From positions 5,838,001-5,902,000 of the forward strand of contig NZ_CP045496.1 in assembly GCF_015500075.1 (NCBI RefSeq): a DNA stretch of 64,000 bases, given 5' to 3'. The notes under the pieces were generated by a model. The model saw only the letters and a list, made by a program, of their open reading frames with translations. It was not told where the DNA came from and did no database searches. Every line of letters starts with the position of its first letter. The first letter of the stretch is position 1. The position numbers were made by a program, and so were the translations under genes. Origin of the DNA: Mesorhizobium sp. INR15. GTDB lineage: Bacteria; Pseudomonadota; Alphaproteobacteria; Rhizobiales; Rhizobiaceae. Shown one piece after another: positions 43,092-52,091 of this stretch.

Positions 43092-43141
43092 GAGCATGAT
43101 CTTTGTCCGAAAACCGGTTTCCACTTTTCGGGATCATGCTC
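43092..43141. repeat. AGCATGATC-family palindromic repeat
   Basis: It starts GAGCATGATC and ends GATCATGCTC, with AAACCGGTTT at the centre and GTCCGAAAA/TTTTCGGG flanks. It is the inverted counterpart of the element at 39587 and lies between the convergent Lrp-type and dctD genes. Confidence 0.88.
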
Positions 43142-43146
43142 GGGCT

Positions 43147-44514
43147 TCAGGCCGGATCGCCGCCATTGCGAAAGTCGGCGGGGGAAATACCGTAGCGCTT
43201 GAGCTTGTCGTAGAATGTCTTGCGAGGCACGCCAAGCGCATCGACGGCACTCCGCACGTCGCCGGCATGATGGCGCAGCGTGTCGCGAATGAGCTGTGCT
43301 TCATAGCGGCCAACCTTCTCCGGCAACGCAGCCTCTGCGTCCACGTGCGACTCTCGCGCGGGATTGACAGGAGCCTGTTCGTCCGGCCCGAACCCGAGCG
43401 CGACGCGGTCGGCGAAGTGAGCGAGTTCGCGCACATTGCCAGGCCAGGCATGCGACTGGAGATGGTTGCTCACCGCCGTACTCATCGCCGGAGCCGGCCG
43501 GCCGAAACGCTCGGATGCCTTGCCGAGGAAATGACCGAATAGCATTGGAATGTCACCGCGCCGCTCGCGCAGCGGCGGGATACGCAGCGTCACCACGTTG
43601 AGGCGGAAATAGAGATCCTCGCGAAACTCGCCGCGCTGCGCCTGCTGACCAAGATCGATCTTGGTCGCGGCGACAACCCGCAGGTCGATGCGCCGCGTCT
43701 CGTTCGAGCCAAGCGGCGTGACACTGCGCGTTTCCAGCGCGCGCAGCAGCTTGACCTGCAGCGCCAACGGCATCGACTCGATCTCGTCGAGGAACAGCGT
43801 GCCGCCACCGGAATGCTCGATACGGCCAACCCGCCGCTTCTGCGCGCCGGTGAAGGCACCCGCCTCGTGACCAAACAGCTCGCTTTCGATGACGGTCTCC
43901 GGAAGTGCGCCGCAGTTCAGCGCCACGAAAGCCTTCGCACGGCGCCGGCCCCATTTGTGCAGGAGGTCGGCGACCACTTCCTTGCCAGTGCCGGTCTCAC
44001 CCTCGACAAGCACGTCGACATCCATGTCGGCGATCTGGCGCAAGGTCTCGCGCAACCGCCGGATCGCCGGTGCCTCACCGATCAGCGGCAGCCCGTCGGC
44101 GGCTTGCGCGGCTGCTTCGCGAAGCCGGCGGTTTTCCATCACCAGCCGCCGCTTCTCGCTCGCCCGCTTCAACGCCTCGACCAGCCGATCGCCCGAATAG
44201 GGTTTGGGGATGAAATCGTAGACGCCATCCTTGAGCGCGGCCACCGCCAGATCGATGTCGCCATGCCCGGTCACCAGGATCACCGGGATGTCCGGATCCA
44301 TGGCCTTGATGCGGTCGAACAGCTGCAGTCCGTTCATGCCAGGCATGCGGATGTCGCTGACGACGACGCCCTCGAAATCCCTGTCGACGACACCGAGCGC
44401 GGCTTCCGCCGCATTGAGGGCGATCGCCGTGAAACCGGCAAGTTCGAGCAATTGCGTCGTGGCGCGAAGCAGGTCGGCATCGTCGTCGACCAGTGCGACC
44501 AGTCCCTCTGTCAT
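43147..44514 (-). CDS. dctD: C4-dicarboxylate transport response regulator (sigma-54 activator)
   Basis: A 455-residue three-domain NtrC-type activator. The receiver domain has the phospho-Asp in VVVSDIRMPGMNG (near 54) and VTGHGDID. The AAA+ domain has Walker A GETGTGKE, the sigma-54 contact loop HEAGAFTGAQKRR, and GGGTLFLDEIESMPL. The C-terminal Fis-type helix-turn-helix is HHAGDVRSAVDALGVPRKTFYDKLKRYGI. It overlaps dctB by four bases and activates the sigma-54 promoter of divergently placed dctA. Confidence 0.95.
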   Translation of the reverse strand: MTEGLVALVDDDADLLRATTQLLELAGFTAIALNAAEAALGVVDRDFEGVVVSDIRMPGMNGLQLFDRIKAMDPDIPVILVTGHGDIDLAVAALKDGVYDFIPKPYSGDRLVEALKRASEKRRLVMENRRLREAAAQAADGLPLIGEAPAIRRLRETLRQIADMDVDVLVEGETGTGKEVVADLLHKWGRRRAKAFVALNCGALPETVIESELFGHEAGAFTGAQKRRVGRIEHSGGGTLFLDEIESMPLALQVKLLRALETRSVTPLGSNETRRIDLRVVAATKIDLGQQAQRGEFREDLYFRLNVVTLRIPPLRERRGDIPMLFGHFLGKASERFGRPAPAMSTAVSNHLQSHAWPGNVRELAHFADRVALGFGPDEQAPVNPARESHVDAEAALPEKVGRYEAQLIRDTLRHHAGDVRSAVDALGVPRKTFYDKLKRYGISPADFRNGGDPA

Positions 44515-46331
44515 GCTATCCGCCCGAGATCGAGGGTGAAGGATGCGCCCCGGGCAACGCCGGGATCGAGCACAAGTGATCCGCCCAGTTCCTGGGCGAT
44601 CTCCTGCGAGATCACAAGGCCAAGGCCAAGCCCCTTCTCCTTGGTTGTCTGGAAAGGCATGAACAGATTGCCGGCGGCTTCCGGGCCAAGGCCGGGGCCG
44701 TTGTCGCGCACCGATATCAGGACGCGGTCGTCGCGTTCGGCAAGCTCGATCTCGATGCGGGGATCGGGCTCGTCCTTCAGCGCGTCGAGGGCGTTCTGCA
44801 GCAGATTGACGAGGATCTGCTCCAGCCGGATGCGGCTGGCCATGACCATCGGCGAGGTCCCTCCTTGCGGCCTGATGATTGTCACACCGGAATCACGGAT
44901 GCGTCCTGACAGCAACGACAGCGCGCCATCAACCGCCTCATGCACAGGCAGTGGCGACGCAGCGATGCTGGCGCGCCGCGCGAAGCCGCGCAGCGTGTTG
45001 GTGATAGCGCCGATCCGTTCGGTCATCGCCACGATCGAGGTCAGGTTGCCAGACGCCGGCTCGGTCTTGCCGCCATCAAGAAAGCGGCCGGCATTCTCGG
45101 CATAGGTGCGGATCGCGGCCACCGGCTGATTGATCTCATGCGCCACGCCGGCGGCGATCTGGCCAAGGATGGAAAGCCGGTTCGTCTGGGCGAGATCGTC
45201 GCGCAGCCGGCGGACCTTGGCCTCGGCGTTTTCACGCTCGGCGATTTCACCGGCAAGCGCTGTATTCGAGCGCGTCAGCTCGGCCGTTCGCGTGCTGACC
45301 CGGCTCTCCAGCTCGGCATTCATGCGCGCCAAGGCTTCCTGCCGCAGCCGGCGCGTGCGCCGCCGCCGCAGGATGACGAAGGCCATCAGGCCGGCGAGCA
45401 GCAGCGCCAGCAGCGTGGTCAGCCGCGCCGTGTTGGCGGCGGAGGAGAGCGCCGCATCGGCGGGCGTCAGCAGCCAGAGGCGCCAGCCAGGCACCGCGCC
45501 TGGCAGGTCCTGCACCACTTCGACGAACTGGCGCGACTTTCCTGAGCTTTCAATTGTCGGCAGACCGTCACCCGTGCCACGCCGCAACGGCAGCGGTTCG
45601 AAAGCGGCATCGGCCAGCTGTAGCTGCTCGTGGGCGGTGGCGGCATCCTGAGACGACAGTGGCGCCAACGCGTGAAACCGCCATTCAGGCTGGCTGGTTG
45701 CCAGCACCACGCCGCGCTCGTCGGTGACGAAGACAAGGAACCCGCTTGACCGCCAATTGGCTTCGACGCCGTCCAGTTCGACCTTCAAGACGGCGACGCC
45801 GAGGGGCGTGTTGCCGTCATCGACACGGCTGGCGAGATAGAGGCCGGGCCGGCCACTGATCGTGCCGAGGCCGTATTGACTGGCAGCGCCCTTGGCCATC
45901 GCCTCGTTGAAATAGTGCCGGAAATTATAGTCGATGCCGACAAAGCTGCCGGGCTCGCCGGCATTGCTGGCGGCGATCGCGATGCCCGCAATGTCGATGA
46001 CATAGATTGCGGACGCCGATGCATCAGCCGCAATGGCCCTGAGCTTGTCGTTGAGCGCCGGTTCGTCCGATTTTCCGGCCCGGCGCAGTGCAGCACGCAC
46101 CGCATCGTCGCGCGCCAGCACCAGAGGCACCAGACGCTGCTTTTCGATTTCGCCGGTCAAGGTTCCCGCCGCCAGCGGCAAGGCCGCCAGCGCGCCGTCA
46201 CGCAGATTGTCGGCGGCCTGACCTGTTGCGATGCGCCCGGCAATGGACACGGCGCCGGCTAGAACCGCGAGAGCGATCGCGACGACGAGCCAATGGCCAT
46301 CGCGCAGCCGTGCCGCCGCTTGTCGCAGCAA
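44511..46331 (-). CDS. dctB: C4-dicarboxylate sensor histidine kinase
   Basis: About 606 residues from a TTG start (LLRQAAARLRDGHWLVVAIAL). An upstream ATG at 46613 is open in frame, but that would include the dctA promoter and DctD sites, and no better ATG or GTG exists. A first membrane helix is followed by a periplasmic double-PAS sensor (YNFRHYFNEAMAKGAASQYGLGTISGRPGLYLASRV), a second helix (LTTLLALLLAGLMAFVILRRRR), a coiled linker, the phospho-acceptor GVAHEINQPVAAIRTYAENA, and an ATP domain ending DNGPGLG...TTKEKGLGLGL. It senses succinate, malate and fumarate and phosphorylates DctD. Confidence 0.9.
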   Translation of the reverse strand: MLRQAAARLRDGHWLVVAIALAVLAGAVSIAGRIATGQAADNLRDGALAALPLAAGTLTGEIEKQRLVPLVLARDDAVRAALRRAGKSDEPALNDKLRAIAADASASAIYVIDIAGIAIAASNAGEPGSFVGIDYNFRHYFNEAMAKGAASQYGLGTISGRPGLYLASRVDDGNTPLGVAVLKVELDGVEANWRSSGFLVFVTDERGVVLATSQPEWRFHALAPLSSQDAATAHEQLQLADAAFEPLPLRRGTGDGLPTIESSGKSRQFVEVVQDLPGAVPGWRLWLLTPADAALSSAANTARLTTLLALLLAGLMAFVILRRRRTRRLRQEALARMNAELESRVSTRTAELTRSNTALAGEIAERENAEAKVRRLRDDLAQTNRLSILGQIAAGVAHEINQPVAAIRTYAENAGRFLDGGKTEPASGNLTSIVAMTERIGAITNTLRGFARRASIAASPLPVHEAVDGALSLLSGRIRDSGVTIIRPQGGTSPMVMASRIRLEQILVNLLQNALDALKDEPDPRIEIELAERDDRVLISVRDNGPGLGPEAAGNLFMPFQTTKEKGLGLGLVISQEIAQELGGSLVLDPGVARGASFTLDLGRIA

Positions 46332-46422
46332 ATCACGGCCGCCAAATCCAGTGGGCCCACCCTCGGTGCGTGCTTGCGGCGTCTGCCCTCTCCATTCTTC
46401 TTGGCGGTCTTGCGGCCACTGT

Positions 46423-46440
46423 AATGCGAAATTCCGCCCA
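46423..46440 (+). promoter_or_regulatory. DctD binding site, distal
   Basis: AATGCGAAATTCCGCCCA shares the core TGCG(A/G)AA(A/T)TCCGC with the perfect proximal site, 33 bases upstream of it (about three helical turns). Two tandem upstream sites are the known arrangement at rhizobial dctA promoters. Confidence 0.75.
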
Positions 46441-46455
46441 GGCAAACAAAGCTTG

Positions 46456-46473
46456 TGCGGAAATCCGCACAGA
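46456..46473 (+). promoter_or_regulatory. DctD binding site, proximal
   Basis: TGTGCGGA-AA-TCCGCACA is a perfect 8-bp-arm palindrome about 70 bases upstream of the -24 element, well placed for an enhancer-binding protein. Confidence 0.85.
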
Positions 46474-46533
46474 CCTCCCGCGAAAGACACCCGACAAGGC
46501 CCGAAATCCGGGGATTCCAGCCTTTCCCCAATC

Positions 46534-46549
46534 TGGCATGGCGCTTGCA
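46534..46549 (+). promoter_or_regulatory. Sigma-54 (-24/-12) promoter of dctA
   Basis: TGGCATG-N4-TTGCA with the invariant GG and GC separated by exactly ten bases. It lies 93 bases upstream of the dctA start, giving a leader of roughly 80 bases. Confidence 0.93.
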
Positions 46550-46641
46550 AAACTCCCTGCAGCGGCGGGCGACCGGAGCGCCGCGATGGGAGAAGTCTTG
46601 CAGGGCGGTGCATTCCGTCCCATCCGGCAGGGAGACATCAG

Positions 46642-47973
46642 ATGCAGATCGCAGATCAATCAGGCGTGCCTGCCGCGCAGCGCAAGCCGTTCTATGCTCA
46701 ACTCTACGTGCAGGTGCTTTTCGCGATCGTTGTCGGCATCGCACTTGGCCATTTCTATCCGTCCGTCGGCGAAAGCATGAAGCCGCTCGGCGATGCCTTC
46801 ATCAAGCTGGTCAAGATGATCATCGCGCCGGTCATCTTCCTGACGGTCGCGACCGGCATTGCCGGCATGAGTGACCTGCAGAAGGTCGGCCGTGTCGCCG
46901 GCAAGGCGATGCTCTACTTCCTCACCTTCTCGACGCTCGCCCTCATCATCGGCCTCATCGTTGCCAATGTCGTGCAACCCGGCGCCGGCTTCAACATCGA
47001 CCCGGCGACGCTCGACGCTTCGACCGTCAACACCTATGCCGCCAAGGCGCATGACCAGTCTGTCACCGGCTTCCTGATGAACATCATCCCGACGACCATT
47101 GTCGGCGCCTTCGCCGATGGCGACATCCTGCAGGTGCTGTTCTTCTCGGTCCTGTTCGGCGTCGCGCTGGCGCTGGTCGGCGACAAAGGCACCCCGGTGC
47201 TGAACTTCCTGCAGGCGCTGACGACGCCGATCTTCAAACTGGTCAGCGTTCTAATGAAGGCCGCCCCGATCGGTGCCTTCGGCGCCATGGCCTTCACCAT
47301 CGGCAAATACGGCATTGGCGCCGTCATCAATCTCGCCATGCTGGTCGGCACCTTCTACGTGACATCGCTGCTGTTCGTGTTTGTCGTGCTTGGCGCGGTC
47401 TGCCGCTACAACGGCTTCTCGATCCTAGCGCTGATCCGCTACATCAAGGAAGAACTGCTGCTGGTGCTGGGTACCTCGTCATCCGAGGCCGCGCTGCCGT
47501 CGCTGATGGAGAAGATGGAAAAGGCCGGCGCCAAGCGCTCGGTGGTCGGGCTGGTCATTCCGACAGGCTATTCCTTCAATCTCGATGGCACCAACATCTA
47601 CATGACGCTGGCAGCGTTGTTCATCGCGCAGGCGACGAACATCCATCTGTCGATCGGTGACCAGATCCTGCTGCTGCTGGTCGCGATGCTGTCTTCCAAG
47701 GGTGCCGCCGGCATCACCGGAGCCGGGTTCATCACCCTTGCCGCGACGCTGTCTGTCGTGCCGGCGGTTCCGGTCGCCGGCATGGCGCTGATCCTTGGTG
47801 TCGACCGCTTCATGTCGGAATGCCGGGCGCTGACCAACTTCGTCGGCAACGCGGTGGCGACGCTGGTGGTTGCCCGCTGGGAAGGCGAACTCGACGAGGC
47901 CAAACTGGCCAGGGCGCTTGGCGGCTTTGCCGACGATAGCCTGCCGGTGGAAGGCCTTCAGCCCGCCGAGTAG
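46642..47973 (+). CDS. dctA: C4-dicarboxylate transport protein
   Basis: A 443-residue sodium/proton-coupled dicarboxylate symporter of the DAACS family. AGGGAG lies eight bases before the ATG. Motifs: the serine-rich hairpin GTSSSEAALPSLMEKMEKAG, and PTGYSFNLDGTNIYMTLAALFIAQATN, which holds the substrate/Na site. Eight helices and two re-entrant loops are consistent with the hydropathy. It imports succinate, malate and fumarate, the main carbon supply of rhizobial bacteroids. Control is by the divergent DctBD pair through the sigma-54 promoter upstream. Confidence 0.96.
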   Translation: MQIADQSGVPAAQRKPFYAQLYVQVLFAIVVGIALGHFYPSVGESMKPLGDAFIKLVKMIIAPVIFLTVATGIAGMSDLQKVGRVAGKAMLYFLTFSTLALIIGLIVANVVQPGAGFNIDPATLDASTVNTYAAKAHDQSVTGFLMNIIPTTIVGAFADGDILQVLFFSVLFGVALALVGDKGTPVLNFLQALTTPIFKLVSVLMKAAPIGAFGAMAFTIGKYGIGAVINLAMLVGTFYVTSLLFVFVVLGAVCRYNGFSILALIRYIKEELLLVLGTSSSEAALPSLMEKMEKAGAKRSVVGLVIPTGYSFNLDGTNIYMTLAALFIAQATNIHLSIGDQILLLLVAMLSSKGAAGITGAGFITLAATLSVVPAVPVAGMALILGVDRFMSECRALTNFVGNAVATLVVARWEGELDEAKLARALGGFADDSLPVEGLQPAE

Positions 47974-48000
47974 GATGGCGCGATCCACCCGCGAATGATC

Positions 48001-48034
48001 AGGCCAGGGGCACAACCGCCTCTGGCCTTTCCTC
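48001..48034 (+). terminator. Terminator after dctA
   Basis: AGGCCAGGGGC and GCCTCTGGCCT form an 11-position stem (one G-U pair) with a 6-base loop, followed by TTCCTC. It sits 28 bases past the dctA stop. Confidence 0.65.
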
Positions 48035-48086
48035 AAGCGCCACGAGGCTCAGGCGCGAGTGATGCGCGAAGCAGCCTTACCGTCCT

Positions 48087-49259
48087 TCAGTAGGGCAGAC
48101 CGACATAGTTTTCGGCGAGTGCGGTCGATGCGGCCTGCGACTGCACGAGATAGTCGAGTTCGGCTTCCTGGATGCGCTGGCCGAAATCGCCGGTGTCGGG
48201 GAAGCGGTGCAGCATCGTCGTCATCCACCAGGAAAAGCGCACGGCTTTCCACACCCGCGCCAGCGCCTTTTGCGAATAGGCCTCGATGCCGGCCATCGAT
48301 TTGTCGCGATAGAAATCGCGAAAACCAGCAAACAGATAACGCACGTCACTGGCAGCGAGATTGAGGCCCTTGGCGCCTGTCGGCGGCACGATGTGAGCGG
48401 CATCGCCAACCAGGAAAAGCCGGCCGAAGCGCAGCGGCTCGGCAACGAAGGAGCGGAGCGGCGCGATCGACTTTTCGAAGGATGGCCCGGTCACGACAGC
48501 GGCAGCCGTCTGCTCCGGCAGGCGACGGCGCAATTCGTCCCAGAAGCGGTCGTCGGACCAGGTTTCGACCTGATCGTCGAGCGGGCATTGCACATAGTAG
48601 CGGCTGCGGTGCGTGGAGCGCATCGAGCACAGCGCAAATCCTCGGACATGGTTGGCATAGACCAGTTCGTGGTCGGCCGGCGGCACTTCAGCCAGCACCC
48701 CCAGCCAGCCAAACGGGTATTGCCGCTCGAAGGTTTTCAGCGCGACCTCCGGCACCGACTTGCGGCTGACGCCATGATAGCCGTCGCAGCCGGCGATGAA
48801 ATCGCAGTCGATGCGGTGGCTAACACCGTCCTTGTCGTAGGTAACGAAAGGCATACCGCCGTCGAAATCGTGCAGCGAGACGTTGGACGCATTGTAAATG
48901 GTGGTGAGCCCGGCCGCCTCGCGCTTGTCCATCAGATCGTGGGTCACTTCGGTCTGGCCATAGACGGTGACGTGCTTGCCGCCTGTCAGTGCCGCAAGAT
49001 CGATGCGGTGCAGACGATCGTTGAAAGCCAGCGAGAAGCCCGCGTGCGGCAGGCCTTCGGCATGCAGCCTCGCCGCCGCGCCCGCCTCCTCCAGCAAATC
49101 GACGGTGCCTTGCTCGAGCACGCCGGCGCGGACGCGGCCAAGCACGTGCTCGCGGCTCGAACGCTCGAGGATAACCGTCTCGACGCCAATGCCGGCCAGA
49201 AGCTGGCCGAGCAACAGGCCGGACGGCCCCGAGCCGACGATAACGACCTGGGTCCGCAT
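48087..49259 (-). CDS. pobA: 4-hydroxybenzoate 3-monooxygenase
   Basis: A 390-residue flavoprotein hydroxylase of normal PobA length, starting MRTQVVIVGSGPSGLLLGQLL (FAD-binding GxGxxG). It also has the DG motif AGCDGYHGVSRKSVPE and the second FAD motif LVGDAAHIVPPTGAKGLNLA. It converts 4-hydroxybenzoate to protocatechuate with NADPH and oxygen. Its start overlaps the pcaB stop (TGATG), making it the last gene of the pcaDCHGB-pobA operon, where it feeds protocatechuate to the enzymes encoded upstream. Confidence 0.95.
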   Translation of the reverse strand: MRTQVVIVGSGPSGLLLGQLLAGIGVETVILERSSREHVLGRVRAGVLEQGTVDLLEEAGAAARLHAEGLPHAGFSLAFNDRLHRIDLAALTGGKHVTVYGQTEVTHDLMDKREAAGLTTIYNASNVSLHDFDGGMPFVTYDKDGVSHRIDCDFIAGCDGYHGVSRKSVPEVALKTFERQYPFGWLGVLAEVPPADHELVYANHVRGFALCSMRSTHRSRYYVQCPLDDQVETWSDDRFWDELRRRLPEQTAAAVVTGPSFEKSIAPLRSFVAEPLRFGRLFLVGDAAHIVPPTGAKGLNLAASDVRYLFAGFRDFYRDKSMAGIEAYSQKALARVWKAVRFSWWMTTMLHRFPDTGDFGQRIQEAELDYLVQSQAASTALAENYVGLPY

Positions 49260-50311
49260 CAGTGTCCGAGACTTTCGATCTGTCCGGCCAGTTCGGCGGC
49301 GAGCCGCAACGAACCTGCTGTCGCGACGACCATCTGCGGCAGCAGCAGCCATTCCAGCGTCCATGCCGCGCCGGACCGTTCCTGTTCATGGACGATCGCC
49401 TGATGCATGCCCGAAAGCTGCGTGGCGTTGAAGCGGGCGAGCGCCACCAACGCTTCCGCCTTCACCGGGTTCTGCTTGTGCGGCATGGCGGACGAACCGC
49501 CGCCGCCCGACAGTTCGATGTCGGCGCCACCTTGCGCCATCAGCGCAATGTCCTGGCCGAACTTGCCGAGGCTGGCGGTCAACAGCGACAACCAGCCGGC
49601 GAAATCCGCGAGGCCATCGCGCTGGCTATGCCATTGCGGGGCATCACCAAGGCCAAGCGCGATTGCCAGCGCCTTACGCACCGCCGGCCCCTTGTCGCCA
49701 AGCTTATCCAGCGTACCAGCGGCGCCACCGAACTGCACCACCAGCAGGCGTGCGGATTGTTGCGCCAATCTTTCGCGGTGGCGCTCCAGCGGTGCCCGCC
49801 ATGCCTTGATGCGATCCGACACCAGAATGGGGATGGCCGGCTGCATCCGCGTCATGCCGGTCAGCGCCCTGCCGCCGAAATCCTGTTCGAGCCCCGCCAG
49901 GCGCACGATGTTTTCCGTCAGCAGCAGACCGAGATGGTCGATGACCTGTTTCAGCCGCAGCACCAGGCCGGTGTCGATGACATCCTGGCTGGTGGCGCCG
50001 AAATGCAGTTTGTCGCCATGGGCCTGGCCAACCGCTGCTCGCATCTGCCGCACCAGTTCCGGCAACACGACGCCATCCCTGGCGACGCCGGCCCGCAGCA
50101 AGGCGGTATCGGGCCGGAAGGTGGCAAGCGCGGCGACGATCGCCGCGGCGGCATCCCCGGCGATGACGCCGCTTTCGGCCTCCGCTTCCGCCAAGGCGCG
50201 CTCGAAGGCCAGCATCGCTTCGATTTCCGCCTCAACGGAAAAATGCCTGGCAGCCTCCTCGTCGCCGAGAAGGCTGGACAGCAGCGGATGATCGAAAGGC
50301 GATACGGTCAT
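49259..50311 (-). CDS. pcaB: 3-carboxy-cis,cis-muconate cycloisomerase
   Basis: A 350-residue member of the fumarase/aspartase superfamily, starting MTVSPFDHPLLSSLLGDEEAARHFS. Signature segments: HFGATSQDVIDTG and the mobile catalytic loop GGGGSSAMPHKQNPVKAEAL. It turns 3-carboxymuconate into gamma-carboxymuconolactone. It is shorter at the C-terminus than the roughly 450-residue pseudomonad enzymes, as in other rhizobial PcaB proteins. It lies in the operon between pcaG and pobA. Confidence 0.93.
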   Translation of the reverse strand: MTVSPFDHPLLSSLLGDEEAARHFSVEAEIEAMLAFERALAEAEAESGVIAGDAAAAIVAALATFRPDTALLRAGVARDGVVLPELVRQMRAAVGQAHGDKLHFGATSQDVIDTGLVLRLKQVIDHLGLLLTENIVRLAGLEQDFGGRALTGMTRMQPAIPILVSDRIKAWRAPLERHRERLAQQSARLLVVQFGGAAGTLDKLGDKGPAVRKALAIALGLGDAPQWHSQRDGLADFAGWLSLLTASLGKFGQDIALMAQGGADIELSGGGGSSAMPHKQNPVKAEALVALARFNATQLSGMHQAIVHEQERSGAAWTLEWLLLPQMVVATAGSLRLAAELAGQIESLGH

Positions 50312-50324
50312 GTCACCGGCACGG

Positions 50325-50939
50325 TCAGCTGTCGAAGAAGACCGTCTCCTTGTCACCCTGAAGGTGGACATCGAAGACGAAAGCGTCGCCCTTGCGCTCG
50401 GCGATCAATGTCGGAACGCGGACACGATGCTCGATGCGCGCCAGGATCGGATCCTCGGCATTGGCCTGTTCCTCGTCGGAAAAATAGAGCCGCGTGTGCA
50501 AGCCAAGATTGATGCCCCTGGCAACGATCCAGAGCGTGATGTGCGGCGCCATCAGGCGGCCATCGCGAAACGGCACGCGGCCTGGCTTGATTGTCTCAAA
50601 CGCACAGAGGCCGGTTTCCATGTCGGTCGGGCAGCGGCCCCAGCCGAAGAAGTTCGGATCGGCGGTGCCGCGCAATTCGGCGGGCGAATTGTAAAGCCCG
50701 TCCGCATCCGCCTGCCAGATCTCGATCAGCGCATCCTTGAGCGGCGTGCCGGTGCCGTCGAGCACCCGGATGCGCAAGCCGATGCGCTCGCCTTTGGTCT
50801 TGTCGTTGACCATGGCCGCCCCAAGATCCTCAGGATAGACGCCGCCGATGCCGCCGAAATTGGGCGTCAGGCCGATGTGGACGTAGGGTCCGGCGGTCTG
50901 TGAAGGGCTTTCCTTGAGCCGATCGAGCGACTGCACCAT
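50325..50939 (-). CDS. pcaG: Protocatechuate 3,4-dioxygenase alpha subunit
   Basis: 204 residues from MVQSLDRLKESPSQTAGPYVHIG, the typical alpha-subunit opening. The core is RIRVLDGTGTPLKDALIEIWQADADGLYNSP and PHITLWIVARGINLGLHTRLYFSDEE. The alpha subunit lacks the full iron ligand set supplied by the beta subunit. Together they cleave protocatechuate between the hydroxyls to 3-carboxymuconate. Its start overlaps the pcaH stop by one base. Confidence 0.95.
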   Translation of the reverse strand: MVQSLDRLKESPSQTAGPYVHIGLTPNFGGIGGVYPEDLGAAMVNDKTKGERIGLRIRVLDGTGTPLKDALIEIWQADADGLYNSPAELRGTADPNFFGWGRCPTDMETGLCAFETIKPGRVPFRDGRLMAPHITLWIVARGINLGLHTRLYFSDEEQANAEDPILARIEHRVRVPTLIAERKGDAFVFDVHLQGDKETVFFDS

Positions 50940-51694
50940 CAATTGCTCTCCAGCCGGTTTTCGAACAGCGACGAACGGCGCCCGCGCAGCACGATGTCGA
51001 ACTTGTAGGCGCGCGCGTCGAATGGGATCGTCGCTTGCATATCGAGCGCGGCGATCAGCGTCTCGATGGCTGCCTTGTCGGGAATGCCGCGCACGATCGG
51101 GCACTGCCAGATCAGCGGGTCGCCCTCGAAATACATCTGCGTGATCAGGCGCTGGGCAAAGCCATGGCCAAAGACCGAGAAATGGATATGCGAGGGCCGC
51201 CAGTCGTTGGGTCCGTTTGGCCAGGGATAGGGGCCGGGCTTAATCGTGCGAAAGGCATAGCCGCCGTCATCGCCAGTGATGGTGCGGCCGCAGCCGCCGA
51301 AATTCGGGTCGAGCGGCGCCAGATAGCCGTCCTTCTTGTGGCGGTAGCGGCCACCGGCGTTGGCTTGCCAGAATTCGAGCAGTGCGCCTGAAACACCAAC
51401 GCCGCGCTCGTCGAGCACCCGCCCATAGACAATGATGCGCTCGCCGATGGCGCTTTCGCCGGCCTTTGCGAAATTGTGGATCAGGTCGGCGTCGAGTTCG
51501 CCCAGCATGGCGTGGCCGAAGACCGGGCCCGTCATCTCCGACAGCGTGTTGTCGAAGGACAGCGGCGCCTTCTGCGGCGAGCGCAGCACCGATGTCTTGT
51601 AGTTCGGCGTCAGCACAGGCGGATGCCATCTCCGGTCGCGCTGGAAGAAGGCGCCGGTCTCCGGCGTCCGGTTCGAGCCGGAATCAGCGGGCAT
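50939..51694 (-). CDS. pcaH: Protocatechuate 3,4-dioxygenase beta subunit
   Basis: 251 residues from MPADSGSNRTPETGAFFQRDRRWHPP. The intradiol dioxygenase signature GALLEFWQANAGGRYRHKKD provides one iron tyrosine, and GPYPWPNGPNDWRPSHIHFSVFGHGFAQRLITQMYFEGDPL the second tyrosine and two histidines. This is the non-haem Fe(III)-bearing subunit. It overlaps pcaC by 11 bases and pcaG by one base, so the dioxygenase genes are translationally coupled. Confidence 0.95.
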   Translation of the reverse strand: MPADSGSNRTPETGAFFQRDRRWHPPVLTPNYKTSVLRSPQKAPLSFDNTLSEMTGPVFGHAMLGELDADLIHNFAKAGESAIGERIIVYGRVLDERGVGVSGALLEFWQANAGGRYRHKKDGYLAPLDPNFGGCGRTITGDDGGYAFRTIKPGPYPWPNGPNDWRPSHIHFSVFGHGFAQRLITQMYFEGDPLIWQCPIVRGIPDKAAIETLIAALDMQATIPFDARAYKFDIVLRGRRSSLFENRLESN

Positions 51695-52091
51695 TCTTGC
51701 TTCCGTCCATTTCCGAAAACACTTCCTTGGCAATCTTGAAGGCACGGTTGGCGGCCGGCACACCGGCATAGATCGCGACATGCAGGAACGCTTCGCAGAT
51801 ATCGTCGCGCGAGGCACCGGTGTTGACGGTGGCGCGCACATGCATGGCGACCTCATCATCATGACCGAGAGCGGCGAGCAGCGCCAGAGTGACGATCGAG
51901 CGCTCCCGCTTGGACAAGCCGGGCCGCGCCCACACCGTTCCCCAGGCAGCTTCGGTAATCAGCTCCTGGAAGGGCTGGTCGAAATCGGTGGCGGCAACCT
52001 CGGCCCGGTCGACATGCTGGTCGCCGAGCACGGATCTGCGGACCGCGAGGCCTGTCCGGTATCTGGCTGCGTTGCCGGGAACTTCATCCAT
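51684..52091 (-). CDS. pcaC: 4-carboxymuconolactone decarboxylase
   Basis: 135 residues from MDEVPGNAARYRTGLAVRRSVLGDQHVDRA. The CMD fold is shown by ITEAAWGTVWARPGLSKRERSIVTLALLAALGHDDEVAMHVRATVNTGASRDDICEAFLHVAIYAGVPAANRAF. It decarboxylates gamma-carboxymuconolactone to beta-ketoadipate enol-lactone. The gene overlaps pcaD upstream by eight bases. Confidence 0.95.
   Translation of the reverse strand: MDEVPGNAARYRTGLAVRRSVLGDQHVDRAEVAATDFDQPFQELITEAAWGTVWARPGLSKRERSIVTLALLAALGHDDEVAMHVRATVNTGASRDDICEAFLHVAIYAGVPAANRAFKIAKEVFSEMDGSKNAR

Noticed and set aside
46613..46641. dctB start at the far-upstream ATG (46613)
   Set aside because: This would place the sigma-54 promoter and both DctD sites of dctA inside the dctB coding region and add about 94 residues with no family likeness.
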